DNA of 28,648 nt from JAQGMV01 sp035525455. Its GTDB lineage: Bacteria; Pseudomonadota; Gammaproteobacteria; Burkholderiales; SG8-41. Below are positions 14,344-20,888 of the stretch, one piece after another. The stretch lies in the NCBI GenBank assembly GCA_035525455.1, contig DATLEF010000189.1:1-28648 (forward strand), in the 5' to 3' direction. Made by a program: the position numbers and the translations under genes. How positions within the stretch are numbered: the first letter of the stretch is position 1; each line of letters starts with the position of its first letter. The notes beneath the pieces were generated by a model. The model had not been told where the DNA came from and did no database searches. It saw nothing but the letters and a program-made list of their open reading frames with translations.

Positions 14344-15528
14344 ATGCAGAAGCAAAGCCGCAACGTTCTCGTCCTGTCGGGCTGCCAGGCTGCGCTGCAG
14401 ACGAATGGAACGACGCTCGTCGTCGTGACCGGTCTCGCGGGATTCGCGCTCGCCAGCGACAAGTCGCTCGCGACGGTGCCGTTGACGTGTTACGTCCTCG
14501 GTTCAGCGCTGACGACGGTGCCCGCATCGTTCCTCATGAACGCGATCGGCCGTCGCGGCGGCTTTCAGGTGGGCACCGGCCTCGGCGTCATCGGCGCGCT
14601 GCTTTGCAGCCTCGCCATGTACCTGGGCGACTTCAGTCTGCTCTGCGCGGGCATGATGGTGATCGGCGCCTACACCGCTTTCGGCAAGTACTATCGCTTT
14701 GCTGCAGCCGACGCGGCAGACCCGGATTTCAAGGCCAAAGCCATTTCATTCACGCTGGCAGGCGGGATCGTCGGCGGCATCCTCGGTCCGGAAATGGCGA
14801 AACGAACGACGGGCGCCTTCGCGGGCCAGCCTTACCTCGGGCCCTATCTCTCGCTTGCGGTCGTGTGTCTGGTCGCCATGCTGTTCCTCACGCGACTCGA
14901 CATCCCGAAACTCTCGGCACAGGAGCGCAAAGATTCGGGTCGTCCGCTGAAGGAAATTATGGCGCAGCCCGTTTTCATCGTCGCGGCGCTGGCGTCGATG
15001 CTCTCGTACGGCATCATGAATCTCTTCATGACCTCGACGCCGCTCGCGATGCGCGCACACGACCATCACTTCAACGACGCGGCTTTCGTGCTGCAATGGC
15101 ACGTGCTGGGCATGTACGGCCCGTCGTTCTTTACAGGCTCGCTTATCAACCGCTTCGGCGTGCTCAACATCATCCTGACCGGAACCCTGCTATTGCTGTT
15201 TTCCATCATTGCGGCGCTGAGTGGTACGGCACTCGTCAATTTCTGGCTTGCTCTGTTCATGCTGGGTGTCGGCTGGAATTTCATGTACGTCGGCGGCAGC
15301 GCATTGCTCACCGAAGTGCACACGCCTGCTGAACGTGCGAAGACGCAGGCGGCGAACGATTTTCTGGTGTTCCTCACTATGGCGATCTCGTCGATGTCAT
15401 CCGGCGTGCTGCTCAACAAGAGCGGCTGGCACGCCGTCAACTACGGCTCGATTCCTTTCCTGGTGATCGCCGCTGCAGCGACGCTGTGGCTCATGTGGCA
15501 GCGGCGGACCACACGCGCGGCTGCCTGA
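14344..15528 (+). CDS. MFS transporter
   Basis: The 394-residue integral membrane protein has about 11-12 hydrophobic segments in two halves joined by a charged central loop (LDIPKLSAQERKDSGRPLKE, about residues 185-205). The loop between helices 2 and 3 has the MFS motif remnant MNAIGRRGGFQVG, and a second-half counterpart reads LINRFGVLNI. Later helices include LALFMLGVGWNFMYVGGSALLTE followed by AERAKTQAANDFLVF, a pattern seen in uncharacterised drug or metabolite exporters. It follows the LLM gene by 20 bases and sits inside the catabolic series, so uptake or export of a pathway compound is likely. Specificity cannot be assigned. No clear ribosome-binding site precedes the ATG. Confidence 0.85.
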   Translation: MQKQSRNVLVLSGCQAALQTNGTTLVVVTGLAGFALASDKSLATVPLTCYVLGSALTTVPASFLMNAIGRRGGFQVGTGLGVIGALLCSLAMYLGDFSLLCAGMMVIGAYTAFGKYYRFAAADAADPDFKAKAISFTLAGGIVGGILGPEMAKRTTGAFAGQPYLGPYLSLAVVCLVAMLFLTRLDIPKLSAQERKDSGRPLKEIMAQPVFIVAALASMLSYGIMNLFMTSTPLAMRAHDHHFNDAAFVLQWHVLGMYGPSFFTGSLINRFGVLNIILTGTLLLLFSIIAALSGTALVNFWLALFMLGVGWNFMYVGGSALLTEVHTPAERAKTQAANDFLVFLTMAISSMSSGVLLNKSGWHAVNYGSIPFLVIAAAATLWLMWQRRTTRAAA

Positions 15529-15622
15529 AGGCGAATGACGCCTTGCAGCCTTGGCGGCGAGGTAATAGTCTGTAGGCGCTTTTCCGATAACACGTAGTCC
15601 ATTCTCTCGAGGAGGAGAAGCG

Positions 15623-16609
15623 ATGAAACGTGGATTTACGTTCGCCGGTCTCATTGCATGCTGTAGTGTCACCGCAGCCGTCGCAGCGCAATCCGAATCA
15701 GCCTCACAGTATCCCACCCGGCCGATACGCGTCGTCGCCGCTCAGTCGGCAGGCTCGTCACTCGATACGCTGCTGCGTCTCGTCACGCCGAAAGCCTCTG
15801 AGCTCCTGGGTCAGCAATTCGTCATCGACAATCGGGGCGGCGCGGGCGGCACGATGGGCGTCGAGCTTGCATCGCGCGCGGCTCCGGATGGCTACACGCT
15901 TCTGGCGGGCGCTTCGAGCTCGATGATTGTTTCGCGCTTCACTTATCGCAGCCTCCCATTCGACGTGCTGAAGGACTTCGATCCGGTCTCGAATATCGTC
16001 AACGTGGATGCCGTGGTCGTCGCGCATCCGTCCGTGCCCGTAAAGAGCGCGAAAGACCTGGTCGCCCTGGCCAAGGCACAGCCCGGAAAGCTGAATATGG
16101 CTTCTGCGGGCGTGGGCTCGTCCAGCCATCTCGCTGGAGTCATGTTCACGAGCATGGCCGGCATCGACACCGTGCACATTCCCTACAAAGGGGGCGGTCC
16201 GATGGCTGCAGCGATCATCGCCGGTGAGGCGACTTTCTCGATTTCCCCGGCGGCGGCTGTAGTCAGCCACATCAAAGCGGGTCGGGTGCGCGGTCTGGCC
16301 ATCACGTCCAAGAAACGCTCTCCGCTGCTGCCGGATCTGCCCACGGTGGACGAGTCCGCGGTACCCGGTTACGAGTACGTGAGCTGGAACGGGGTGTTCG
16401 TGCCCCGTGGAACGCCACGCGCGATCGTGGCAAAGCTGCACACCGCGTTACAGAAAGCGCTTGCCGACCCCGAAGTCGTCCGCCTGTTCGCAGCCCAGGG
16501 TTTGCAGCCGAGCGGCAGCACGAGTCCGGAAGAGTTCGGAAGGTTTTTCCGAGCCGATTTCGAGCGCAATGCGAAGCTCGTGCAGATCGCCGGCATCAAG
16601 CCGGATTGA
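15623..16609 (+). CDS. Tripartite tricarboxylate transporter substrate-binding protein (Bug receptor 4, divergent loop)
   Basis: The 328-residue receptor has a signal peptide (MKRGFTFAGLIACCSVTAAVA) and mature start SQYPTRPIRVVAAQSAGSSLD. The usual first ligand loop pFPaGGxxD is changed to AQSAGSSLD, losing the double glycine but keeping the Asp. Later blocks are normal: AAPDGYTLLAGASSS, AQPGKLNMASAGVGSSSHLAG, TVHIPYKGGGPMA and LPDLPTVDESAVPGYEYVSW. GAGGAGGAGAAG immediately upstream is the strongest ribosome-binding site in the window. A 94-base gap separates it from the MFS gene, so it may have its own promoter. It converges on sodB with only seven bases between the stops. Confidence 0.92.
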   Translation: MKRGFTFAGLIACCSVTAAVAAQSESASQYPTRPIRVVAAQSAGSSLDTLLRLVTPKASELLGQQFVIDNRGGAGGTMGVELASRAAPDGYTLLAGASSSMIVSRFTYRSLPFDVLKDFDPVSNIVNVDAVVVAHPSVPVKSAKDLVALAKAQPGKLNMASAGVGSSSHLAGVMFTSMAGIDTVHIPYKGGGPMAAAIIAGEATFSISPAAAVVSHIKAGRVRGLAITSKKRSPLLPDLPTVDESAVPGYEYVSWNGVFVPRGTPRAIVAKLHTALQKALADPEVVRLFAAQGLQPSGSTSPEEFGRFFRADFERNAKLVQIAGIKPD

Positions 16610-16616
16610 ACGGCTC

Positions 16617-17231
16617 CTACGCGTTCGAGCTCGCGCGTTCCGCTATCCTTTTTTCGGTGAAATTGCGGCTCGCAAAATCCCAGTTGGCGATCTTCCAGTA
16701 CGCTTTCAGGAACTCGGGGCGAGCATTGCGATAGTCGATGTAATAAGCGTGCTCCCATACATCACACGCCAGCAGTGGCACGTCGCCGCTCGTGAGCGGC
16801 GTGCCGGCATCCGACAAGGTGTGGATTGCGAGCCCGTCGGAGCCATTGCGCACGAGCCACGCCCAGCCCGATCCAAAGTGCTCGGTCGCCGCCTTCGTGA
16901 ACTTGTCCTTGAACGCAGCGAACGATCCAAAGGTGCTTTCTATCGCCCGCGCGAGCGCGCCTTCAGGCTTGCCGCCGCCTTCAGGCGAGAGGCTGTTCCA
17001 GAAAAACGTGTGATTCCACGTTTGCGCCGCATTATTGAAAACCGGGCCCTGTGCTTTGTGAATAATGTTCTCGAGCGACATATTCGCGTACTCGGTCCCC
17101 TTGATGAGCTCGTTCAGCTTGTCGACGTACGTCCTGTGATGCTTGCCGTAGTGGAATTCCATCGTCTCGCGTGAGATATGCGGTTCGAGCGCGTCGAGCA
17201 GATAGGGAAGTGAAGGCAGTTGATGTTCCAT
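16617..17231 (-). CDS. sodB: Superoxide dismutase [Fe]
   Basis: The enzyme dismutates superoxide in the cytoplasm. The 204-residue product has all metal ligands in the expected places: H27 (EFHYGKHH), H74 (TWNHTFFW), D157 and H161 (DVWEHAYYIDYRN). Gln70 in FNNAAQTWNH is the residue that marks the iron rather than the manganese enzyme. The start is the ATG at 17231, nine bases after AAGGAG; an upstream in-frame ATG at 17273 would add 14 residues without a ribosome-binding site. The C-terminus ends in a slightly extended charged tail (FTEKRIAERASSNA). The gene is convergent with the upstream receptor and divergent from a small exported-protein gene, with a 244-base regulatory space between. Confidence 0.97.
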   Translation of the reverse strand: MEHQLPSLPYLLDALEPHISRETMEFHYGKHHRTYVDKLNELIKGTEYANMSLENIIHKAQGPVFNNAAQTWNHTFFWNSLSPEGGGKPEGALARAIESTFGSFAAFKDKFTKAATEHFGSGWAWLVRNGSDGLAIHTLSDAGTPLTSGDVPLLACDVWEHAYYIDYRNARPEFLKAYWKIANWDFASRNFTEKRIAERASSNA

Positions 17232-17332
17232 CTGGTGTTCTCCTTGTAGTACCTCTTTACTTACGCCCTGCAAGAAGCAAACCTTTGGCGAGTCCCGTTC
17301 AGATCACGCTTGGTTCAAACAGCCCCTCGCAT

Positions 17333-17349
17333 TTGAAACGTCGTTTCAA
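17333..17349. promoter_or_regulatory. Perfect 17-base palindrome, possible TetR-type operator
   Basis: TTGAAACG at 17333-17340 and CGTTTCAA at 17342-17349 form a perfect palindrome around one central base, in the divergent space between sodB and the exported-protein gene. The core GAAAC-N3-GTTTC resembles sites of PsrA-like TetR regulators that sense fatty acids, as I recall the consensus. A second inverted repeat (CAACGTT at 17352-17358, AACGTTG at 17380-17386) follows at once. Confidence 0.45.
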
Positions 17350-17351
17350 GG

Positions 17352-17386
17352 CAACGTTTTTCGAACTCATGTCAAAAAGAACGTTG
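17352..17386. repeat. Inverted repeat CAACGTT...AACGTTG in the sodB divergent region
   Basis: Seven-base arms at 17352-17358 and 17380-17386 are separated by 21 bases, with T-rich and A-rich stretches inside that nearly extend the pairing. It lies two bases beyond the 17-base palindrome and about 90 bases from the ATG at 17476. Role unknown; operator or transcript hairpin. Confidence 0.4.
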
Positions 17387-17475
17387 TTTCGCCTGCATTT
17401 TCGTCATCGGCGGTACGGGGCTTGCGGCACCCCAGATACGTCCGCAAGGACACCACTAACGCAAAGGAATCGATT

Positions 17476-17868
17476 ATGAAATCCAAGCGACTTATGACTT
17501 TAGTATTGGCGAGTACGTTCGGCTGGTCCGCGGGTGCATTCGCAGGCTCCGGCCATGAAAAGCTGATGTCGGAATCGAGTAACGGAAGCGCGGCGATGAC
17601 GGTCGTTCGAGCAGACGACGGACAGCAACGAATTGTGATCGGTGCGTCGCCCGAGAGCATGCTGAGCAGCGCGGAAAGCGCAGCGATCGCGAGCAACGCG
17701 TTCCAGATCCGGGGCTCCGGTGAAAATAGTTACGTCGTAGGGGTCCCGGTGCTGACCGAAAGCTGGACCTATTACGTTCCGGCTACCGGCGCCAGCCCGA
17801 GCATGCCTGCCACCGGTGAATACATCTTCATTCCCTCGGAAGTGACGACGTATTACTTCATCGATTAG
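17476..17868 (+). CDS. Small exported protein of unknown function
   Basis: The 130-residue protein has a clear signal peptide (KSKRLMTLVLASTFGWSAGAFA, cleavage before GSGHEK). The mature part is acidic to neutral, rich in Ser, Ala and Tyr, with no cysteine and no motif I recognise; its end, YIFIPSEVTTYYFID, is aromatic and probably beta-rich. The ATG at 17476 has AAAGGAA upstream; an in-frame ATG at 17422 would only prepend charged residues before the signal. It is followed directly by a strong terminator, so it is monocistronic. Its neighbours (sodB, CsbD) suggest a stress or envelope role, but this is weak. The secreted product is probably periplasmic. Confidence 0.75.
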   Translation: MKSKRLMTLVLASTFGWSAGAFAGSGHEKLMSESSNGSAAMTVVRADDGQQRIVIGASPESMLSSAESAAIASNAFQIRGSGENSYVVGVPVLTESWTYYVPATGASPSMPATGEYIFIPSEVTTYYFID

Positions 17869-17881
17869 ATTCAACAGGCAC

Positions 17882-17913
17882 AAAAAAAGCGCGGCATGAG
17901 CCGCGCTTTTTTT
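17882..17913. terminator. Bidirectional intrinsic terminator
   Basis: A seven-base GC stem, GCGCGGC (17889-17895) and GCCGCGC (17900-17906), with loop ATGA is flanked by seven A on the left and seven T on the right, so it works on both strands. It lies between the convergent genes ending at 17868 (+) and 17927 (-). Confidence 0.93.
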
Positions 17914-17926
17914 CGTCCTGTTTTTA

Positions 17927-18082
17927 TTACGTGCAGCCGCGCAACAGGAAAAGCACCAGCAGCACGGGGATTGGCACGCCGAGCGCCCACAGCAGGATCC
18001 AGCCGAGTTTCCCGCTCTGTGCGCGCAGCGAGGTGATGCCGTCGTTCCAGCCACGGAACGAAATGCGCCGAATGTTATGCAT
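17927..18082 (-). CDS. Small single-helix membrane protein
   Basis: The 51-residue product reads MHNIRRISFRGWNDGI, then a short polar stretch, then a hydrophobic helix (WILLWALGVPIPVLLVLFLL) ending in RGCT. The charge pattern suggests one transmembrane segment near the C-terminus with a conserved-looking terminal RGC. The start is set at 18082 because GGAG lies six bases upstream; an ATG two codons earlier directly abuts that GGAG. The conserved-looking ends, a good ribosome-binding site and a terminator after the stop support a real gene. I recall similar short proteins in other betaproteobacteria but know no function. Confidence 0.65.
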   Translation of the reverse strand: MHNIRRISFRGWNDGITSLRAQSGKLGWILLWALGVPIPVLLVLFLLRGCT

Positions 18083-18164
18083 GCTCATCTCCGTAACAGT
18101 AGTAGTTGGATCAAGATTTGCAACCCGTGTGCCGCGGCTCGGCGCTCACCTCGCATTCGTCTAC

Positions 18165-18356
18165 TTACGGTTTGCTTTTGTCGTTTGCTTCGTCCAGCGC
18201 TTCTTTCACGTCGCCAACGCCTTTCTGGATCTTGCCTTCAACCTGGTTCTTGAGGCCTTTCACCTGCTGTTTTTCGCTGCCGGTCAGCTCTCCGGTTTTC
18301 TCCTGCACCTTGCCTGCGATGTCCTTTGCGCTGCCTTTCAATTGATCCTTGTTCAT
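18165..18356 (-). CDS. CsbD family stress-response protein
   Basis: The 63-residue, highly charged, cysteine-free protein matches the CsbD-like family: MNKDQLKGSAKDIAGKVQE, KTGELTGSEKQQVKGLKNQ, GKIQKGVGDVKEALDE. Members are small soluble proteins induced by general stress (the founder is under sigma-B in Bacillus); the molecular role is unclear. The start is ATG 18356, seven bases after AGGAG; an upstream in-frame ATG at 18431 would add 25 residues not typical of the family. It is followed on the same strand by the 51-residue membrane protein gene, about 80 bases on, and possibly shares its transcript and terminator. Confidence 0.93.
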   Translation of the reverse strand: MNKDQLKGSAKDIAGKVQEKTGELTGSEKQQVKGLKNQVEGKIQKGVGDVKEALDEANDKSKP

Positions 18357-18485
18357 CGAAATCTCCTGAAGTGAAATTGCGGCCAGTCCGGTCGCCGTGG
18401 GCGAATCGGGCTTCGCGCCTCCATACTGCACTGGGCGTACCCGTATACGTCTCTGTGGAGTCCGTGATGCTGACGGCGGTGCCGG

Positions 18486-18674
18486 TCACTCGACGGGCGC
18501 GCAGTCCGCTTCGTCGAAACCGTTACGGCGTGCGTCTTCTATGCAGGCGTCGAGTCGTAGAAAGGGCTCCGAATTCGCGAGCACCTCGCCGCTGTCGTCG
18601 GCGACGCGGCGCCATGTCCATTGCCAGCCTTTTGCAGGATCATCCCCCCAGACGGCAGCGAATTCCCAACCCAT
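18486..18674 (-). CDS. Short conserved-looking protein of unknown function
   Basis: The 62-residue soluble protein contains WTWRRVADDSGEVLANSE followed by FLRLDACIEDARRNGFDE. This combines a Trp-rich strand pair with a helix and recalls short proteins in which a residue-specific property and an IEDA(R/K)xxGF helix recur (DUF1508-like), but I cannot assign a family with certainty. AAGGA lies about 11 bases upstream of the ATG. It is divergent from the response-regulator gene. There is no signal peptide, so it is cytoplasmic. No function can be assigned. Confidence 0.55.
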   Translation of the reverse strand: MGWEFAAVWGDDPAKGWQWTWRRVADDSGEVLANSEPFLRLDACIEDARRNGFDEADCAPVE

Positions 18675-18789
18675 GCAGACTTATTCCTTTTGGGCAAGCG
18701 CGGCCGCCACACTTGCATTTTCGACGTACTACAACCGTCGTGCAGGAAGCGTACCCATGATTGCGCCTATAAGCACGTGCGCGACGCGA

Positions 18790-18798
18790 TGGTATGCT
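18790..18798 (+). promoter_or_regulatory. Possible extended -10 promoter of the response regulator
   Basis: TGG followed by TATGCT (18793-18798) matches the extended -10 form TGnTAtnnT and ends seven bases before the ATG at 18806. It overlaps the alternative ATG at 18794, which argues for the later start. No ribosome-binding site lies between the box and 18806. Confidence 0.35.
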
Positions 18799-18805
18799 TC
18801 AGACG

Positions 18806-19201
18806 ATGGCACCCGCTCCGCAGCTGAAAATTCTGGTCGTAGAAGATCATGACGACTCGCGCACCACGTTGCGAATGCTGCTTGCGCTCGCGCATGGACA
18901 CGTCGTTTACGAAGCGGCGGAGGGTTTCAGCGCGCTACAAATCGCGGTTGAAAAGCGCCCGGACGCGGCCCTGATCGACTTGGGGCTGCCCGGTATGGAC
19001 GGGTACGAAGTGGCGCGGCGGATACGCGACACGGTCGGAGACGGCATATTTCTCATTGCGCTCACAGGCTATGACACCGAGGAAGACCGCCGGCGCACCC
19101 TCGATGCGGGCTTCGACGTACACATGGTGAAACCGGTGGACTCCGGAGAGCTCACGAGCCTCCTCGCACAGGTGGCGGCCTCGCGCGTGACCGGCGAGTG
19201 A
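18806..19201 (+). CDS. Single-domain response regulator (CheY-like receiver)
   Basis: The 131-residue protein consists only of a receiver domain. The acidic pair is E13-D14 (VVEDHDDS), the phospho-acceptor D58 (LIDLGLPGMDGYE), the switch Thr T87 (ALTGYD) and the conserved Lys K109 (MVKPVD). There is no output domain, so it would act by protein contact or phosphotransfer, as in receivers paired with hybrid kinases. No kinase gene is nearby. I prefer ATG 18806 over the in-frame ATG at 18794 because a promoter-like box overlaps the latter; neither has a clear ribosome-binding site. The 270 bases after its stop contain no gene I can support. Confidence 0.9.
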   Translation: MAPAPQLKILVVEDHDDSRTTLRMLLALAHGHVVYEAAEGFSALQIAVEKRPDAALIDLGLPGMDGYEVARRIRDTVGDGIFLIALTGYDTEEDRRRTLDAGFDVHMVKPVDSGELTSLLAQVAASRVTGE

Positions 19202-19471
19202 ATTGCCGCAAATCGCTTCAGGGTGATTCGGCCCAACCAATCGGTCTCGCCAGCTCGAAAATTGTTGGCCGGTGCCGACACTCAAATGCGCGCCCGTCCA
19301 ACCACTTAGCCCATGCGACTCAGGAGTGTCGCTGAACGGGGACATTTGCGCCGGATGCTCTGCGCTCGGAATACCTTATCTAACTGTTTTATAAGAAACC
19401 CTTATCCCGGCACGGCTGTTGCGACATCTCCTGTGTGTAGCCTCTCGAGGCGTGTGCAAAGGAGCACAGCT

Positions 19472-19849
19472 ATGAAATGGGAAACATTAATCGGAATGGC
19501 CGTCGCAGCCGCTTGTGCGTCAGGTGTCGCCTTCGCGGGGAGCTTTAACCACGGAACAGAGGTGCAGACCCCGACGTCGGTGAATGAGTCGGCGCCATCG
19601 CGGGCCCTCGAAGAGTCGGGCTACGTGCCGCGAGCGGCGCGTATTCATCAGGATGAAATCCTCCCCAGCGATTCTGCGCTTGGAACCGGCGCAAGCTCGA
19701 GTGTGGGCGCGTCCGGCACCGCCGGGTTCGACTCCTCGATAGGCGCTGCGACCGGTGAAGACGTCGACTACTGGCGTATGGACGAGTCGAACGACGTCGG
19801 CTCCACGACGAGCTTAGGCTCTGGCAGCGCAGCTTCAGCGCCTCGATGA
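19472..19849 (+). CDS. Small exported low-complexity protein of unknown function
   Basis: The 125-residue protein has a signal peptide (MKWETLIGMAVAAACASGVAFA) before GSFNHGTEVQ. The mature region is acidic and rich in Ser, Gly, Ala and Thr, with two repeats of a GTGASSSVGASGTAG kind and GSTTSLGSGSAASAP at the end; no cysteine, no recognised domain. AAAGGAGC lies about nine bases upstream of ATG 19472, a strong ribosome-binding site. A terminator follows within 25 bases, so it is a single-gene unit. The low-complexity tail suggests a disordered periplasmic or surface-associated protein. Its organisation (short signal, FAG cleavage site, own terminator) resembles the exported protein at 17476-17868, but the sequences are not otherwise similar. 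Confidence 0.72.
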   Translation: MKWETLIGMAVAAACASGVAFAGSFNHGTEVQTPTSVNESAPSRALEESGYVPRAARIHQDEILPSDSALGTGASSSVGASGTAGFDSSIGAATGEDVDYWRMDESNDVGSTTSLGSGSAASAPR

Positions 19850-19872
19850 GCGACCATCTGAGTTAGGAGGTT

Positions 19873-19901
19873 GGGGCTGCTCAAGGGCAGCCCCCTTTTT
19901 T
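19873..19901 (+). terminator. Intrinsic terminator
   Basis: Stem GGGGCTGC (19873-19880) and GCAGCCCC (19887-19894) with loop TCAAGG is followed by one C and six T. It is oriented to end the transcript of the gene stopping at 19849; the minus side lacks a T run. Confidence 0.92.
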
Positions 19902-19910
19902 GCGCGTGCG

Positions 19911-20888
19911 TTATTCCGGCTTGATTCCAGCCGCGCGCACGACTTTCCCCCATTTCGCTATTTCGCTCTGCAGAAACCGACCGAGCTCCTCGGGCGTCGT
20001 GCCTGCCGCTTCGGCGCCCGACGCCGCGAATATTTCCTTCACTTTCGGTGCACGCAGACTTTCGATCACCGTCGCATGGATTTTCATCACGATCTCACGC
20101 GAGGTCGCTCTCGGCGCGAGGAGCGCGTTCCAGCCGGCCGCCTCGTAGCCGGCGACGCCCGATTCGGCGATCGTCGGCACCTGTGGCAGCTCCGCGGATC
20201 GTTTCCCTGCGGTAACGGCGAGCGCCCGCAGTCTGCCCGCGCGCACAGGCGGCAGCGCGGCTGCGATAGGCACGAAAGTCATTGCAACGTGCCCGCCCAT
20301 GACGTCAGAAACGGCAGGCGCCGCGCCCTTGTAAGGCACGTGGGCGATGTTCGCGCCGGACATCATGTTGAACAGCACGAGTGCGAGATGGTTCGAGCTG
20401 CCGACGCCGGCAGAAGCCGAATTGAGCGTGCCGGGTTGCGCGCGGGCGAGGGCGATCAGGTCTTTCACCGTGCGCGCCGGCAGCGACGGATGGACGACGA
20501 GCACGTTCATCATCGTGACGACGAGACTCACCGGAGCAAGATCGCGCATGAGGTCATAGCCGAGCCGCGGGTAGATCGCCGGGCTGCCGGCGAGCGCGGT
20601 CGTGCCCATCAACAACGTGTAGCCGTCCGGCGTCGCGCGTGCCACGGCTTCGGCGCCGATATTGCCGCTCGCGCCGGGGCGGTTCGACACGATCACCGGT
20701 TGCTTCCAGCTCTCGCTCATTTGCTGCGCCACGGCGCGTGCGACGAGATCGACCGAGCCGCCCGCCGGAAACGGCGCGACGATGACGACGGTTTTCTCGG
20801 GAAAAGTTTGCGCGTAAAGAAGACTGGGGAGCACTGAGAGCCCTGCGAGTGCCGAAAGCCACGCTGTACCACGGAACACCCGCTTCAC
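19911..20888 (-). CDS. Tripartite tricarboxylate transporter substrate-binding protein (Bug receptor 5)
   Basis: The 325-residue receptor has a signal peptide (MKRVFRGTAWLSALAGLSVL, ending near LLYAQ) and mature start TFPEKTVVIVAPFPAGGSVDL. Family blocks are RATPDGYTLLMGTTALAG, ARAQPGTLNSASAGVGSSNHLA, IAHVPYKGAAPAV and LPQVPTIAESGVAGYEAAGW. The ATG at 20888 overlaps the stop of the preceding minus-strand gene (ATGA), so the pair is translationally coupled. Unlike the other four receptors it is on the minus strand and is linked to an unknown two-repeat protein and, divergently, to an M19 peptidase-like gene. Its ligand is unknown. Confidence 0.93.
   Translation of the reverse strand: MKRVFRGTAWLSALAGLSVLPSLLYAQTFPEKTVVIVAPFPAGGSVDLVARAVAQQMSESWKQPVIVSNRPGASGNIGAEAVARATPDGYTLLMGTTALAGSPAIYPRLGYDLMRDLAPVSLVVTMMNVLVVHPSLPARTVKDLIALARAQPGTLNSASAGVGSSNHLALVLFNMMSGANIAHVPYKGAAPAVSDVMGGHVAMTFVPIAAALPPVRAGRLRALAVTAGKRSAELPQVPTIAESGVAGYEAAGWNALLAPRATSREIVMKIHATVIESLRAPKVKEIFAASGAEAAGTTPEELGRFLQSEIAKWGKVVRAAGIKPE

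Noticed and set aside
15526..15543. AAGGCG...CGCCTT hairpin after the MFS gene as a terminator
   Set aside because: Six-base stem without a T run; too weak to call.
19202..19471. CTTAT...ATAAG inverted repeat near 19375-19394 as a promoter or operator
   Set aside because: Five-base arms in an AT-rich stretch; no matching promoter hexamer spacing to the gene at 19472.
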